NCBI GenBank assembly: GCA_017506865.1
Contig: JAFCMP010000146.1
Location: 1,116,001 to 1,180,000 of the forward strand
DNA from: Tribonema minus
Lineage: Eukaryota; Sar; Xanthophyceae; Tribonematales; Tribonemataceae
DNA length: 64,000 nt
Reading direction: 5' to 3'
The notes beneath the pieces were generated by a model. It did not search any database. It was not told the DNA's origin and saw nothing but the letters and a program-made list of their open reading frames with translations. Every line of letters starts with the position of its first letter. Positions within the stretch are counted from its first letter, which is position 1. Shown here one piece after another: positions 1 through 9,083 of this stretch. The position numbers and the translations under genes were made by a program.

Positions 1-646
1 CGGCTACGCGCACGGCGGGCACATGGTGGCCGCGGAGGACGCGCTGGAGGCAGCGCTCAACTGCTGCAGCACTGCTATGCGCGAGAACACGGTCACGTCC
101 TTTGTGGACGCATGCGGTCGTGCTGGTGACCTGCCGCACATTGTGCGCTGGCTGCAGCGCCTGCCGTCGCTGGGGCTAGCGCCATCACCCCGCATGTGGG
201 ATATCGCCGTCAGCACGGCGCACAGGGTTGGCGACACTGCGGCGGCCGACGCTCTGTGGCGCGAGGCCGGCGGAGCGGCGTACTTTGGCATGTACAAGGT
301 CTTGGTGCCGCCGGAGGAGGGTACTAGCAGGGGGTGGACAGTGCTGGTGGATCATCCCGCACAGCAGCCGCATACGACGAGCACTGCGCTGGATCTCAGC
401 GCCTGCTCTGCTCAGGTTGGGATGATACATGCGGCGCTACGTGCAGAGGTGAGCCGGCTGCGCATGCAGCCTGTGCCGTCAGTTCTTTACGTATACTACA
501 TGCAGACTTTCGCGCCCGGCGAGCACGCAATCGCAGCATCAGAGGCTGCGGCGGTCATGGAGGATGTCGGCCTGCACATCTCGTCTGTGCCAGGAACACC
601 CGGTTTGTTCAAGGCTTCGCTGGCCTCACACTCGTCAATGCAGTAA
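1..646 (+). CDS. PPR-SMR-like protein, 5'-truncated by window edge
   Basis: The reading frame is open from base 2 to the TAA at 644-646, about 214 residues; the N-terminal part lies outside the window. It aligns along its whole length with the C-terminal half of the PPR gene at 11709-13683, sharing the GYAHG start, the RWL-RLPSLGLA helix pair and the GWTVLVDHPA and PGLFKASL segments. Helical-hairpin PPR-type repeats fill about the first 80 residues. A degenerate SMR-like segment follows (ALDLS instead of the usual LDLH, then an alanine-rich helix). PPR proteins generally bind organelle RNA; the target here is unknown. It is probably one member of a tandem PPR pair now separated by the LTR element at 1056-10519. 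Confidence 0.75.
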   Translation, partial: GYAHGGHMVAAEDALEAALNCCSTAMRENTVTSFVDACGRAGDLPHIVRWLQRLPSLGLAPSPRMWDIAVSTAHRVGDTAAADALWREAGGAAYFGMYKVLVPPEEGTSRGWTVLVDHPAQQPHTTSTALDLSACSAQVGMIHAALRAEVSRLRMQPVPSVLYVYYMQTFAPGEHAIAASEAAAVMEDVGLHISSVPGTPGLFKASLASHSSMQ

Positions 647-1055
647 AGAGCAGCCCAGGCTGGCATATCTGTGGATCATGTGCCTGTGTACTTTTATTGA
701 ATTCCGTTTGTGCCTGGTGTCCAATTTGTCCCAGTACAGCTGCCGCGTTCCGTGTCCTGTGTCATCTGTGCTTCATGAATCAGGTTGTTGACCCACCAGG
801 AGCATTGCCGCAAGTTGACGCCTTGGTCCGCGCATTATAATGACATGATTGCCCCAGGCTGCAAGGTTCTTCCCGTTTCACTACAGTAGTCATTGCTGGT
901 GTCACTGAGTTGCTTTATCAGAATATTTTTAGATTTCAGTCTTTACAATTTTGAAGTGCTTGTGGTAGGGGGTCATGCATCATGATGGTAGCCGTGCCTT
1001 CAGCCGTCATTGTTGGCATGTGCATCTGTAGGCTGTGACACATTGGCCAAACCTC
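647..1055. other. Intergenic, 3' flank of PPR gene
   Basis: About 400 bases between the PPR stop codon and the left LTR of element 1. It is AT-richer than the coding regions, consistent with a 3' untranslated region. No gene or repeat was recognised. Confidence 0.5.
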
Positions 1056-1263
1056 TGATGAACCAACTAGCCTCCGTACTACACTTCAGCAAGTGCAGGG
1101 AACAATGCAGAGAAGACACCCACACACAACACAGCTGACCGGACTGTGCTATGTGTATTCTGGGGCTGCTGCTCTTGTCTGAGCCAAACAACCAACAACG
1201 AACAATCTCGTAACTGCCAACCGTAACAGTTACAGGTGACACTCCAACATCCAGTGTCACCAC
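1056..1263 (-). repeat. 3' LTR of element 1
   Basis: Direct repeat of 10312-10519 with three substitutions (about 98.6 percent identity), implying a fairly recent insertion. The purine run at 1269-1276 (read on minus as A followed by seven G) lies five bases from the LTR edge and is the probable polypurine primer site. Confidence 0.9.
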
Positions 1264-1423
1264 AGTCACCCCCCCTAGATTGGAAAGGGCACTGCAAGGG
1301 GGACCAACTACACATATGCAACATGACTCGCGAGCCGATGCTACACATTGCAATGACCCCTGTGCACACGCAGTCAATATGCAGAGGCATGCCGCACAAG
1401 GCGCCTCTCACACGCCGGGGTCT

Positions 1424-3298
1424 CTACCAAGCACATGACCGAGTGACTACACATGCAATGAATCCAGCTGGGCTTGTGTGCCAACTAGGAACCAAGAACC
1501 ATTTGATGCATGAGCTCGTGTTGTACAAGCTAGCGTCCAGTACTAGGGTCTGATACACCCCTTCAACAATCCAGAACACCCTATGAGCTATCTGTGTACG
1601 CCTTGTCTTTCCCTTTGAGAATACGCCCGTGAGCTCGCCCTCACACCAAGTAAGGTGCTCTTCGCCGCTTGGCTCCGATGTGCTGCCCTCTCTGAGATCA
1701 AAGCGGAAGGGCAATGCGGTACAATGCCCTATGTCCCACTTGTCTTTTGAGAACATTTTGCTGCTATACTGAGCGAGCAGCAGGCACAAACACGCCACCT
1801 GATCAACGTCCCATCCCTGCAGGTCAACGCGCACTGCCAGCATGTAGTCTGGCAAGTGCTTGCGTGCCTCAGCCAAAGCAGCATTAACCTTAGGGGCTTC
1901 GTGAACGTATGACCCCAAACTTAAGCCGCCGCTGACGGGAATGTGTACCATTGCGCTCCCACTAGGCTCAAAGTCAACGCCCTCACCGAGGTGTTGCTGC
2001 AGCGCCTCTCGCACGGCCGCTGCGCCCTTCGCAATAGTCGCGTCAGCGCTGCTGCCGGCGTCACCCTCCGGCTCCGCCTCGCAGCGCGAAATGTCAGTGC
2101 GTAGGTCCAGCACAAAGATGTGCTCCTCCCTCCCAGCGCGCGCTGGTGCCGCCGCGGCGCCTGCCGCGTGCGCGCGCTGCGCCGCTGTATCGCTTGTCGC
2201 TGATGCTGCCGCTGCAGCATTGCTCCCACAAGCCCTTGCCGCATGTGCAGCGCCATCAGGCGCCGCTGCTGCTGTAGAGCGCTGCTGCGCCGCTGCCGCC
2301 CGGGTGGCGCTCGCCCGCTCCACTGCGGTGGCCATGCGCACTGCAACTGGTTCGGCGCCAGCATGCGCCACTGCTGTCGCAGTGCTCCGTTGCGTTGTGA
2401 CTCCGTGCGCGGCGTTGGTCGGCGCCGCCGCAGAATCAGCGCATGCCGCGACAGGCGCGGCGCCCGTAGGCGCCGCTGCCGCCGCAGCGCTCCGCTGCGC
2501 GTCCGCCGCTTGAGCGGCGCTCGCCGGCGCCACCGAAGAGGCTGCGCAAGCTGCAGCTAGCGCGGCGCCCACAGGCGCTGCTGCTGCTGCAGCACTCCGT
2601 GGTGTCACTGGTGCGCGTGCGGCGCGCGCCGACGCAACCGCTACACCAGCAGCACGCGCCGCGACTGGCGCGGCGCCCTCGGGCGCCGCTGCCGTCGCAG
2701 CGCTCCGTCGCGCGGCTGTTGCCTGCGCGACCTCCTTATGTGCCGCCCCTGAGGCAGCTTGGGCCGCAGCGCGCACGGTGCCAGCAGGCACCGATGCCGC
2801 CGCAGCGTCCCGGCGTGCAGCCGCTGCCTGCGCAGCAGCAGCAGTGTCGCCGTGCACGGGGCCAGAAGACGTCGCTTTCGTCGCAAGGCTCTGCGGCGCG
2901 GCCGCTGACTGCGCGGCACCCTGCGGTGCCGCGGCAGCAGCCCGCGGCGCACTGCGCGCAACGCCTGTATATGCTGCCGCCGCAGCAGCGCTCGCCAGCG
3001 CCGCTGCAGCAGCGCTCGCCGGCGCCGCCGCAGCAGCGCTCGCCGGCGCCGGTGCAGCTGCAGCAGCCTGTGCTTGAGGGGCGCACGCTCCGCGCGCCAC
3101 ACGTCTGCGCGCCTCCTGTGCAAGAGCCACTCCATACCTGCCGAAAGCGTGGTGGGTGCCAGTATTGATGAGGGTTTGTACTGGATCTGGCAGCGACGAT
3201 GCCGCCGCCTGGTCCACGACATCATGCAGCAATCCGCTCTGCAGCAGGATCCCCCCCAGTAGGTCCGCCATCTGCGGGCACACCGCGTTCGCCAGCAT
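1424..3298 (-). CDS. Element 1: methyltransferase motif X, Ala-rich repeats and an unknown C-terminal domain
   Basis: The 624-residue frame begins with the end of the C5-methyltransferase: the segment QMLANAVCPQMADLLGG, with Q at 3299-3301, matches motif X. It is in the same frame as 3479-4840 but separated by a TAG at 3479-3481 and a TGA at 3338-3340. Next come about 330 residues of Ala-rich tandem repeats resembling those at 5657-6730. The last roughly 230 residues are not low complexity. They begin near EEHIFVLDLRTDISRC and include KWDIGHCTALPFRFDLREG and AHRVFWIVEG. I do not recognise this terminal domain; it occupies the place where an autonomous element would have RT and integrase, but lacks their motifs. 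Confidence 0.6.
   Translation of the reverse strand: MLANAVCPQMADLLGGILLQSGLLHDVVDQAAASSLPDPVQTLINTGTHHAFGRYGVALAQEARRRVARGACAPQAQAAAAAPAPASAAAAAPASAAAAALASAAAAAAYTGVARSAPRAAAAAPQGAAQSAAAPQSLATKATSSGPVHGDTAAAAQAAAARRDAAAASVPAGTVRAAAQAASGAAHKEVAQATAARRSAATAAAPEGAAPVAARAAGVAVASARAARAPVTPRSAAAAAAPVGAALAAACAASSVAPASAAQAADAQRSAAAAAAPTGAAPVAACADSAAAPTNAAHGVTTQRSTATAVAHAGAEPVAVRMATAVERASATRAAAAQQRSTAAAAPDGAAHAARACGSNAAAAASATSDTAAQRAHAAGAAAAPARAGREEHIFVLDLRTDISRCEAEPEGDAGSSADATIAKGAAAVREALQQHLGEGVDFEPSGSAMVHIPVSGGLSLGSYVHEAPKVNAALAEARKHLPDYMLAVRVDLQGWDVDQVACLCLLLAQYSSKMFSKDKWDIGHCTALPFRFDLREGSTSEPSGEEHLTWCEGELTGVFSKGKTRRTQIAHRVFWIVEGVYQTLVLDASLYNTSSCIKWFLVPSWHTSPAGFIACVVTRSCAW
2100..3100 (-). repeat. 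Ala-rich coding minisatellite (second array of element 1)
   Basis: Degenerate tandem repeats rich in GCN codons with recurring blocks such as GCGCGGCGCC and GCAGCGCTCC. Units resemble those of the array at 5657-6730, so the two arrays probably share an origin. Confidence 0.6.
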
Positions 3299-3478
3299 CT
3301 GTGAGTAGGCAGTGACGTCAGGCGGCTCTGGAGCATCTCACTTGTACGAGGTGGGGAAGCTGTGAACGGCGCGCAGCGCATGCCAGGGTAGGTACTCCGC
3401 GCGCGCGTGCTCAGCCGGGTCCTGCATAGCATCCTGTGGCCGCACGTCGATGTTACTAATAGGCTGCAGGTTTCGGCG

Positions 3479-4840
3479 CTATGTGCAGCCGCGAATGGTC
3501 GTCGCCGGGCCGTCCACAGAGTGCACCTGTTTGGCCTTAGTGTTGCGGCCAACTGTTGCAAAGAAGTCGCGCCGCTGACCGTTGGAGTCAAGCACGTCGC
3601 CGGTGACGTTGCGCACGGTGTCGTACTCAGCGTGCTGCTTGGCATATGTCAGCAACTGCACTGCCTGGTGCATAGACGCCTGCATGCGCGCGCTGTCGTG
3701 CTCGCCAGTGCCAGGTCGCCCCAGCAGCCAAAACACACGCGTGCGCGTCTGAGCAATGCGGCTGTCTGCACCAGTGATCACTAGCTCCTGCTGCACCGTG
3801 AAGCCGCCATGTGCTGCGCAGCGCAGAAACTCCGCCAGCTCCGGTGCCGCCCTAAGGCCCGGAATATTTTCAATCTGTAGTAGTCTGCAGGTCTCTGCGC
3901 CCATTGCCACCTCCAGCATGTAGTAGTCTAAGAGGTGCTCCATGCCCAAAGCCATCTCCGCCTCCCCTGCTGTTGAGAACTTCTGGCAGGGGGGGGGGCC
4001 TAATAAGACCTCGGCGCGCAGCCGCCCCATATCTGCAATGAGCTCTGCGCGCGTAGATGGGTCCGCCATATCCCGGCGGCGGACGTCCGTATGAGGGTGA
4101 TTCTCCTTGTATATCCGAAGAGCGCGCTCCTCAGAGTCAACGGCTAGCTTGACGTTCAAGTAGGGCTGAAGCCCCTCTGCCAGGCCGCCAGCGCCGCAGT
4201 AAACCTCTACCGCCGTGGCGCGCGTGTTCGGGTCCCGTTCCAGCACGCTGTCGGGTACCTCACGTAGCGGCCGCGCCTTGCCTAGCACGGTGCCACGTGG
4301 CAGCGAGAGGGGCTCCCCCCGCTGCTCGAGCTTGACCGGCTTGGCATGCAGCCCAACCGTCAGCTCGCGTGTGTACATGTGATTTAGGAATTCCTCCGAC
4401 ATGGTCGCATGTGCTGTGTCCAGTTCTCTTGGGCAGCCTGAGGAGACGACAGGCGTGATCCCATCAGACTCCATCACTTGAACCCAAACTGTCTGCACAC
4501 CATGTTCAAGGCCATCTAGCTCTGTTGCGACGCGCACTACTGCCACCCAATCGCGTTCCTCCGCGTAGGTGTACACTGGGACTGTGGGACTGAAGCTGGG
4601 GGTGGGCTCTGCTGATGGCTCGCCATACACGTATGTGGGCCCACTGCCAATATGACTTGCATGCCACTTATGTCTGCTGATGTGGCCACGCCCAATGATG
4701 ATGTCGTGTGGCAGATGTGGTACAATGAGCGCCACTGGCAGCTGAGTGAAAGCTACTAGTACCCCGTCTGGTCCGTCAGCCTCAAAGTGAAGCGCTACAG
4801 CGTGGGGTGACAAGCTGTGGCTTCTTGGATGTGTCAACAC
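3479..4840 (-). CDS. Element 1: retropepsin C-terminal half plus cytosine-5 DNA methyltransferase
   Basis: The first about 70 residues hold the end of a retropepsin-like fold (LPHDIIIGRG, the usual hydrophobic-ILG segment). After a linker comes a cytosine-5 DNA methyltransferase: motif I VEVYCGAGGLAEGL, motif IV LLGPPPCQKFSTAG with the catalytic Pro-Cys, motif VI QIENIPG, and motif VIII QTRTRVFWLLG. The frame stops at a TAG at 3479-3481 just after the segment PATTIRG. Reading on in the same frame meets one TGA and then motif X at 3299 and below, so the enzyme spans roughly 4230-3240. The enzyme class transfers a methyl group from S-adenosylmethionine to cytosine C5. The stops suggest this copy is inactive unless they are read through or are assembly errors. 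Confidence 0.85.
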   Translation of the reverse strand: MLTHPRSHSLSPHAVALHFEADGPDGVLVAFTQLPVALIVPHLPHDIIIGRGHISRHKWHASHIGSGPTYVYGEPSAEPTPSFSPTVPVYTYAEERDWVAVVRVATELDGLEHGVQTVWVQVMESDGITPVVSSGCPRELDTAHATMSEEFLNHMYTRELTVGLHAKPVKLEQRGEPLSLPRGTVLGKARPLREVPDSVLERDPNTRATAVEVYCGAGGLAEGLQPYLNVKLAVDSEERALRIYKENHPHTDVRRRDMADPSTRAELIADMGRLRAEVLLGPPPCQKFSTAGEAEMALGMEHLLDYYMLEVAMGAETCRLLQIENIPGLRAAPELAEFLRCAAHGGFTVQQELVITGADSRIAQTRTRVFWLLGRPGTGEHDSARMQASMHQAVQLLTYAKQHAEYDTVRNVTGDVLDSNGQRRDFFATVGRNTKAKQVHSVDGPATTIRGCT

Positions 4841-4904
4841 CGGCTACTGCCCTAGGTTTGCTGAGTTGGTGAACATCCCGCTGCTCTATGGCTCCTGATG
4901 CAAC

Positions 4905-5864
4905 TTATTTGCGGAATGCTTGCTCCCTGATGGCAGTAACTGAGGCCTTGGTGTCCCAGAGAATGTCCCTAGAAAACTTGCAACGTAGTGCGCGCGCGGA
5001 GCGTATTACTAAGCGGGCCTTGAACCTAGAGTGCACGTCAGCATAGAGTCTGCCCCTTACGTTGGGCATGCTTGCCTGCTGTAGTACAGGTAGTACTGCG
5101 GCCTCCATCGCTGCCACCTCAGCGTAGTATGCCAAGACCGCCCCGTCATCAGCTCCGTCCTCCGGCGCCCACATGGCCAGTATCTCGAAGCAGCGCTCAA
5201 CAGTGCGCGCCTCCTCTGCCATGGCTATCTCCACCGTTGTCAGGCCTGCCTCGCCGTCCAGCACCTCGTCGATGGCGCCAAGGGTCTGTGCCGCCGGCGC
5301 CCAGCTGCGCATCCGCCGCTGCGGCTCAGATTGAGCCGTGCCATCCACTTTGAAAGCATGAAGCCGCTGCAGAGCTATCAGCCTGCGCTGCTGCTCCGCT
5401 GCAAAGGCAGGGTCGTCGGCGGCGTGCGCCGCCGCAGCAGCGTCGCCGCCGCTGAGTAGTGCTGAAGGCGATCTTGAGGTTTGCGTGGGAGTCGCAGTTG
5501 ATGTCGGAGTTGAAAATGGTGTAGAAGATGGAGTTGTCGTGTGTCGCGCCGCAGCAGCTGCTGCAGCGACTGTCGCCAAACGTGGCGCCGTTGCCGGCGC
5601 AGAAGTTGCAGTTGTAGCCGTGCTGCAGCTACTCACTGCTGGTGCTGGTGGTATCCTCACCCCCCCTTGCGATGGCGCGTGCGCGCCAACTCCATGACCC
5701 GCCGCAGCGTGCACGGGTCTCCGTGCTGGAGTACCAAGCTCCTGAACAGGGCTGAGGGGTGCCACCGGCTGACGAGCGCGCTGCTCCTGCTGCAGGCGCT
5801 CCGCGCGCGCGCGCGTCGTAGCCGCGCGGCACCGCTGGACTTGCGTCGCCCCAAAATAGGCCAT
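4905..5864 (-). CDS. Element 1: linker and retropepsin N-terminal half with altered active site
   Basis: This 319-residue frame starts with Gln/Arg-rich, then Ala/Pro/Thr-rich low-complexity sequence. It then has a more ordered region (about residues 150-310) rich in Ala and Glu helices. It ends with DILWDTKASVTAI, which matches the retropepsin active-site strand (hydrophobic-D-T-G-A-S) except that Gly is Lys. A TAA at 4905-4907 follows eight residues later. Same-frame sequence beyond the stop still looks like retropepsin, and the rest of the fold continues at 3479-4840 in another frame. The protease is therefore interrupted by a stop and a frameshift, and its catalytic triplet is non-canonical. 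Confidence 0.65.
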   Translation of the reverse strand: MAYFGATQVQRCRAATTRARAERLQQEQRARQPVAPLSPVQELGTPARRPVHAAAGHGVGAHAPSQGGVRIPPAPAVSSCSTATTATSAPATAPRLATVAAAAAAARHTTTPSSTPFSTPTSTATPTQTSRSPSALLSGGDAAAAAHAADDPAFAAEQQRRLIALQRLHAFKVDGTAQSEPQRRMRSWAPAAQTLGAIDEVLDGEAGLTTVEIAMAEEARTVERCFEILAMWAPEDGADDGAVLAYYAEVAAMEAAVLPVLQQASMPNVRGRLYADVHSRFKARLVIRSARALRCKFSRDILWDTKASVTAIREQAFRK

Positions 5865-6730
5865 CGCTGTACAGTCGTAGTTGTTGTTGCCGGCGACTGT
5901 GCCGCACCATCAGGCGCCGCCAACGCCGCCGGTGTCCATCGCGCCGGTGCTGCTTGAGCAGCGTCTGTGGGCACCTCCTCAGCAGCAGCGCTCAACGGAA
6001 GCTGCACCGCGCCCGCTGGTGCTGCTGCCGTCGTAACGTTCTGCTGCGCGGCTGCTGCGTGGGCGGCGCTCGCCGCTGCTGCAGAAGCCGCATGCACTGC
6101 AGACAGCGCAGCGCCCAAAGCTGCCGCTGCTGCCGCAGCACTCCGTGGTGCTGCTGGTGCGAGCGCGGCGCGTCGCGGCGCGGTCACACCAGAAGCACGC
6201 GCCGCGACTGGCGCGGCGCCCGAGGGCGCTGCTGCCATCGCAACGCTCCGCTGCGCGTCATCCTCTTGAGCGGCGCACGCCGGCGCCACTGCTGAAGAAG
6301 CTGCGCGCGCCGCAGATTGCGCGACGTCCATAGACGCTGCTGCTGCCGCAGCCCTCCGTGGTGCTGCTGGTGCGTGCGCGACGCGCGCCGGCGCCGCCAC
6401 ACCAGCAGCACGCGCCGCGACTGGCACGGTGCCCGAGGGCGCCGCTGCCATCGCAGCGCTTCGTTGCGCGTCATCCTCTTGAGCGGCGCTCGCCGGCGCC
6501 CCCGCAGAAGCCGCGCGTGCTGCAGCTTGCGCGACGTCAGTAGGCGCCACTGCTGCCGCAGCACTCCATAGTGCCTCTGGTGCGTGCGCGGCACGCGCCG
6601 GCGCCGCCACACCAGAAGTACGCGCTGCGACTGGCGCGGCGCCCGAGGGCGCCGCTGCCATCGCAGCGCTCCGCTGCGCGTCAGCCGCTTGGGCGGCGCT
6701 CGCCGTCGCCCCCGCAGAAGTCGCGCGCAC
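5657..6730 (-). CDS. Element 1: Ala-rich tandem-repeat region downstream of the nucleocapsid
   Basis: The 357-residue frame is almost entirely tandem repeats. The repeat period is about 210 bases (70 residues), with unit starts near 6149, 6359 and 6568, and each unit has two similar halves. Repeated motifs include AAAPSGAAPVAARASGV and AAQEDDAQRSVAMAAAP. It overlaps the nucleocapsid frame on its upstream side and the protease frame on its downstream side. It could be a flexible spacer in the polyprotein; no function is recognised. Confidence 0.5.
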   Translation of the reverse strand: MRATSAGATASAAQAADAQRSAAMAAAPSGAAPVAARTSGVAAPARAAHAPEALWSAAAAVAPTDVAQAAARAASAGAPASAAQEDDAQRSAAMAAAPSGTVPVAARAAGVAAPARVAHAPAAPRRAAAAAASMDVAQSAARAASSAVAPACAAQEDDAQRSVAMAAAPSGAAPVAARASGVTAPRRAALAPAAPRSAAAAAAALGAALSAVHAASAAAASAAHAAAAQQNVTTAAAPAGAVQLPLSAAAEEVPTDAAQAAPARWTPAALAAPDGAAQSPATTTTTVQRWPILGRRKSSGAARLRRARARSACSRSSALVSRWHPSALFRSLVLQHGDPCTLRRVMELARTRHRKGG

Positions 6731-7604
6731 TGCAGCTTGCGCGACGCCCGCAGGCGCCGCTGCTGCCGCAGCGTCTCTGACTGTTGTCGGGGGAGGGCGT
6801 CACTCCCCCCCCCAGTGACACTAGAGGCTCCAGGTGCTCCCCCCCAGCCAGGAGTGGGCTGGGGGTCGCACCCCTAGGTGCCCCTGTTGCCACTGTTGCC
6901 ACGGCCGCCGAGGCCGTAGCCGCCCCCGTAGCGGTTGTAGCTCCTGCCACCGCCAGCGCCACTTCCACTTCCACCATCTGCAGAATCTCTGCCGCGCGGG
7001 CCCTGAAGCGAGGAGGCATCGCCGCTGTTGAAAGCGCGTACGCGCGACCGGAGTGCCTGCCACGTCGTCTGGTTCGTAGGCGCAAATTTCTGCACCTGTG
7101 GGCGTTGTGCTGCTGCCGCTGCCCACCCTGCGTGGTTGAATGCCTCCGAGCATGCGCTGAACAGGTGATCACCGCCGCAGTTGTAGCACCCCAGCGCGTT
7201 ACCCCGCGCCCGCCCCGAGCTGGTGAATTTCTCCTCCACCACAACAGAGCCATGGAGTTCAGTGTCACTGATTCACGCTGCTGCCTGCGCCTCCTGTCGC
7301 CCAGCGCGTAATCATTGGTGCCACCGCCACCATTGCCGCCACATAGGCCGCTGGCGCCGCCGCCTGAGCCCGTGCTGAGTGTGTCCAGGTATAGAAGTAT
7401 CGGGTAGCCGGCGGGTGCGCCGCTGGCGAGATGCTGCACGGAGCGGTGCGCCTTGAGCGCCTCGAGCGCCTGGTGCATGCTGTAGCGTGTGTGGCAGTTG
7501 ATGATGTCCCGAATGTTGTCCTGCGCGGCAATCGTTGGGTACTGCCTGTTCACCAAGCCCGTAAGAGCTTGGACGCGTAGGTTGTCGTTTGTCGGGTCGA
7601 TCAT
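6681..7604 (-). CDS. Element 1: gag C-terminal part and CCHC nucleocapsid region (frameshifted)
   Basis: Two overlapping minus frames cover this region. The frame from 7604 continues capsid-like helical sequence (MIDPTNDNLRVQALTGLVNR onward). The frame 7242-6874 carries CYNCGGDHLFSAC, a zinc knuckle of the form C-X2-C-X3-H-X4-C, followed by Gly/Arg/Ser-rich sequence typical of nucleic-acid-binding tails. Nucleocapsid knuckles bind and package element RNA. The frame change between the two is either decay or sequence error. Confidence 0.65.
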   Translation of the reverse strand: MIDPTNDNLRVQALTGLVNRQYPTIAAQDNIRDIINCHTRYSMHQALEALKAHRSVQHLASGAPAGYPILLYLDTLSTGSGGGASGLCGGNGGGGTNDYALGDRRRRQQRESVTLNSMALLWWRRNSPARGGRGVTRWGATTAAVITCSAHARRHSTTQGGQRQQHNAHRCRNLRLRTRRRGRHSGRAYALSTAAMPPRFRARAAEILQMVEVEVALAVAGATTATGAATASAAVATVATGAPRGATPSPLLAGGEHLEPLVSLGGGVTPSPDNSQRRCGSSGACGRRASCSARDFCGGDGERRPSG

Positions 7605-9083
7605 TGCGGACAGGTTGCACTTGGCATATAGTTGAGCGCACCACGGAATGGCGTGTCCTTGCGCACCGCCACGCGTAACAGGTCCGCCGCAATGCGAGAA
7701 GGCTGACCTTGCTGGAAGTGCTCACCCAGTTGTTCCATGAGCCACTTGTAGAGCTGCAGGTCTCTCGTGCCAGCCGCCACTCCCCGTGTGCCCTCCGCGA
7801 TCCACTGTTCTGCCTGCTCGCGCACCGTTGCTGCTGCAGGGTGCGAGCCCCGTAAGGCGACGCACAGGCCCATGGTGAAGGGGGCCAGCCATTCGCAACC
7901 AAAGTCGTCCTCCCTGTTGAGCACCTGCGGCCTTCTGACGCGCGAGTGAGCAGGCGTGGCGCAGGTGCACCAGCAGTTGACTGCCAATTTGCCACACGAC
8001 ATACTCGTCGCCGCGGTTTACAGGCGTGAGGCCATGGAACAGCTTGTCCAAGTCTGCCGGCACACAGCGCAGAGCCCAGCCATCACGATCAAAGTTGTCG
8101 TCGCGGCTGCCTCCACTGCCGCCACCACCAGCGCCACCTGCACCACCGCCGCCTCCACCGCCGCCGCCGCTGCTGCCGCCAGAGGCTGCGCCAACCGGTG
8201 CAGTGCCCGGGGGCGATCTAGAGGGGCCGCTGCCGCCTCCGCCGCCGCTGCCGCCACCACCATCGCCGCCGCCGCCGCCGCCTCCGGTGCCGTCACTGCC
8301 TGCAGCGCCGCCGCTGCTGCCGGCGCCGCCGCTGCTGCCGCCGCCGCCGCCGCCGCCACCGCTGCCACCAGCGCTGCTGCTGCTGCCGGCGCCGCCGCTG
8401 CCGCCGGCGCCGCGGGCTGCGGCGCCAACTTCGCTGCTGCCGCCGTTCGCAAGGGTGGCAGCAGGCATGGTAGTTGGCGCAACTGTCGTCGAGGCCCTCT
8501 GCTGGGTAGCCGCTGTTTGCATAGTACCAGGGGCGGCCGCCATTGCGGCCGTTGGCGCCGCCGATAGGGCAGCGTTGGCCCTCCGTAGCTGCTGAGCCTC
8601 TGCCGTAGCTGCATCGCGCTGCGTAGTAAGTGTCACCAGAGCCTGATGGAGGTGGCTCTGGTCCGCCGCATGCTGCAGCTGCAGCTGAGCGTCGGGCTTC
8701 ATAGTAGGCTGCGTTGTGGGTGCCAAAGTCGCTTCCAACGAGTTAGCAGCGTAGCTGGTTGTTACACGTTCCAGTTGTTGACGCAGTGGCCGGGTGTCAG
8801 CGCCGCCAGCAGGAATGGTCGGCGCCGCCGATGCGCTCGGCGACGCGCGCGTTCCAGGCCCAGCCAATGATGGCGCAAGAGGCGGTCGTGCCACGCTGCT
8901 GCTGAAAATCGTACTAAGTGGCACTGCCGGGCCACTGGTGCTGAAGTCTGCTACTGACACGCTGTCCTCGGGAGCCACCCTGGGTGCTGCGCTGCCAAAG
9001 CTGCTACCCACAGGATGGAATGACGCCTCATACGCCGTTGTGGTACGACGCTGCGCATCAAGCATCGCAACTTTAGTGCCCAC
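7601..9083 (-). CDS. Element 1: gag-like protein, Gly-rich linker and capsid-like helices
   Basis: The frame 9083-7722 (453 residues) has a Thr/Ala-rich coiled-coil-like start. A very Gly/Ser-rich stretch (about 8100-8430) follows, then an ordered segment around DRDGWALRCVPADLDKLFHG. The ordered sequence continues in the frame 8002-7601, with EQWIAEGTRGVAAGTRDLQL and RIAADLLRVAVRKDTPFRGA, which resembles retroelement capsid helices. A single frame change near 7960-8000 joins them. Identification as gag rests on position after the 5' LTR and before the CCHC knuckle, not on a strong family match. Confidence 0.55.

Noticed and set aside
8026-8595. Pro-rich and Ala-rich plus-strand frames opposite the Gly-rich gag region
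   Set aside because: They are the complement of GGN codons in the minus-strand gag; no independent support.
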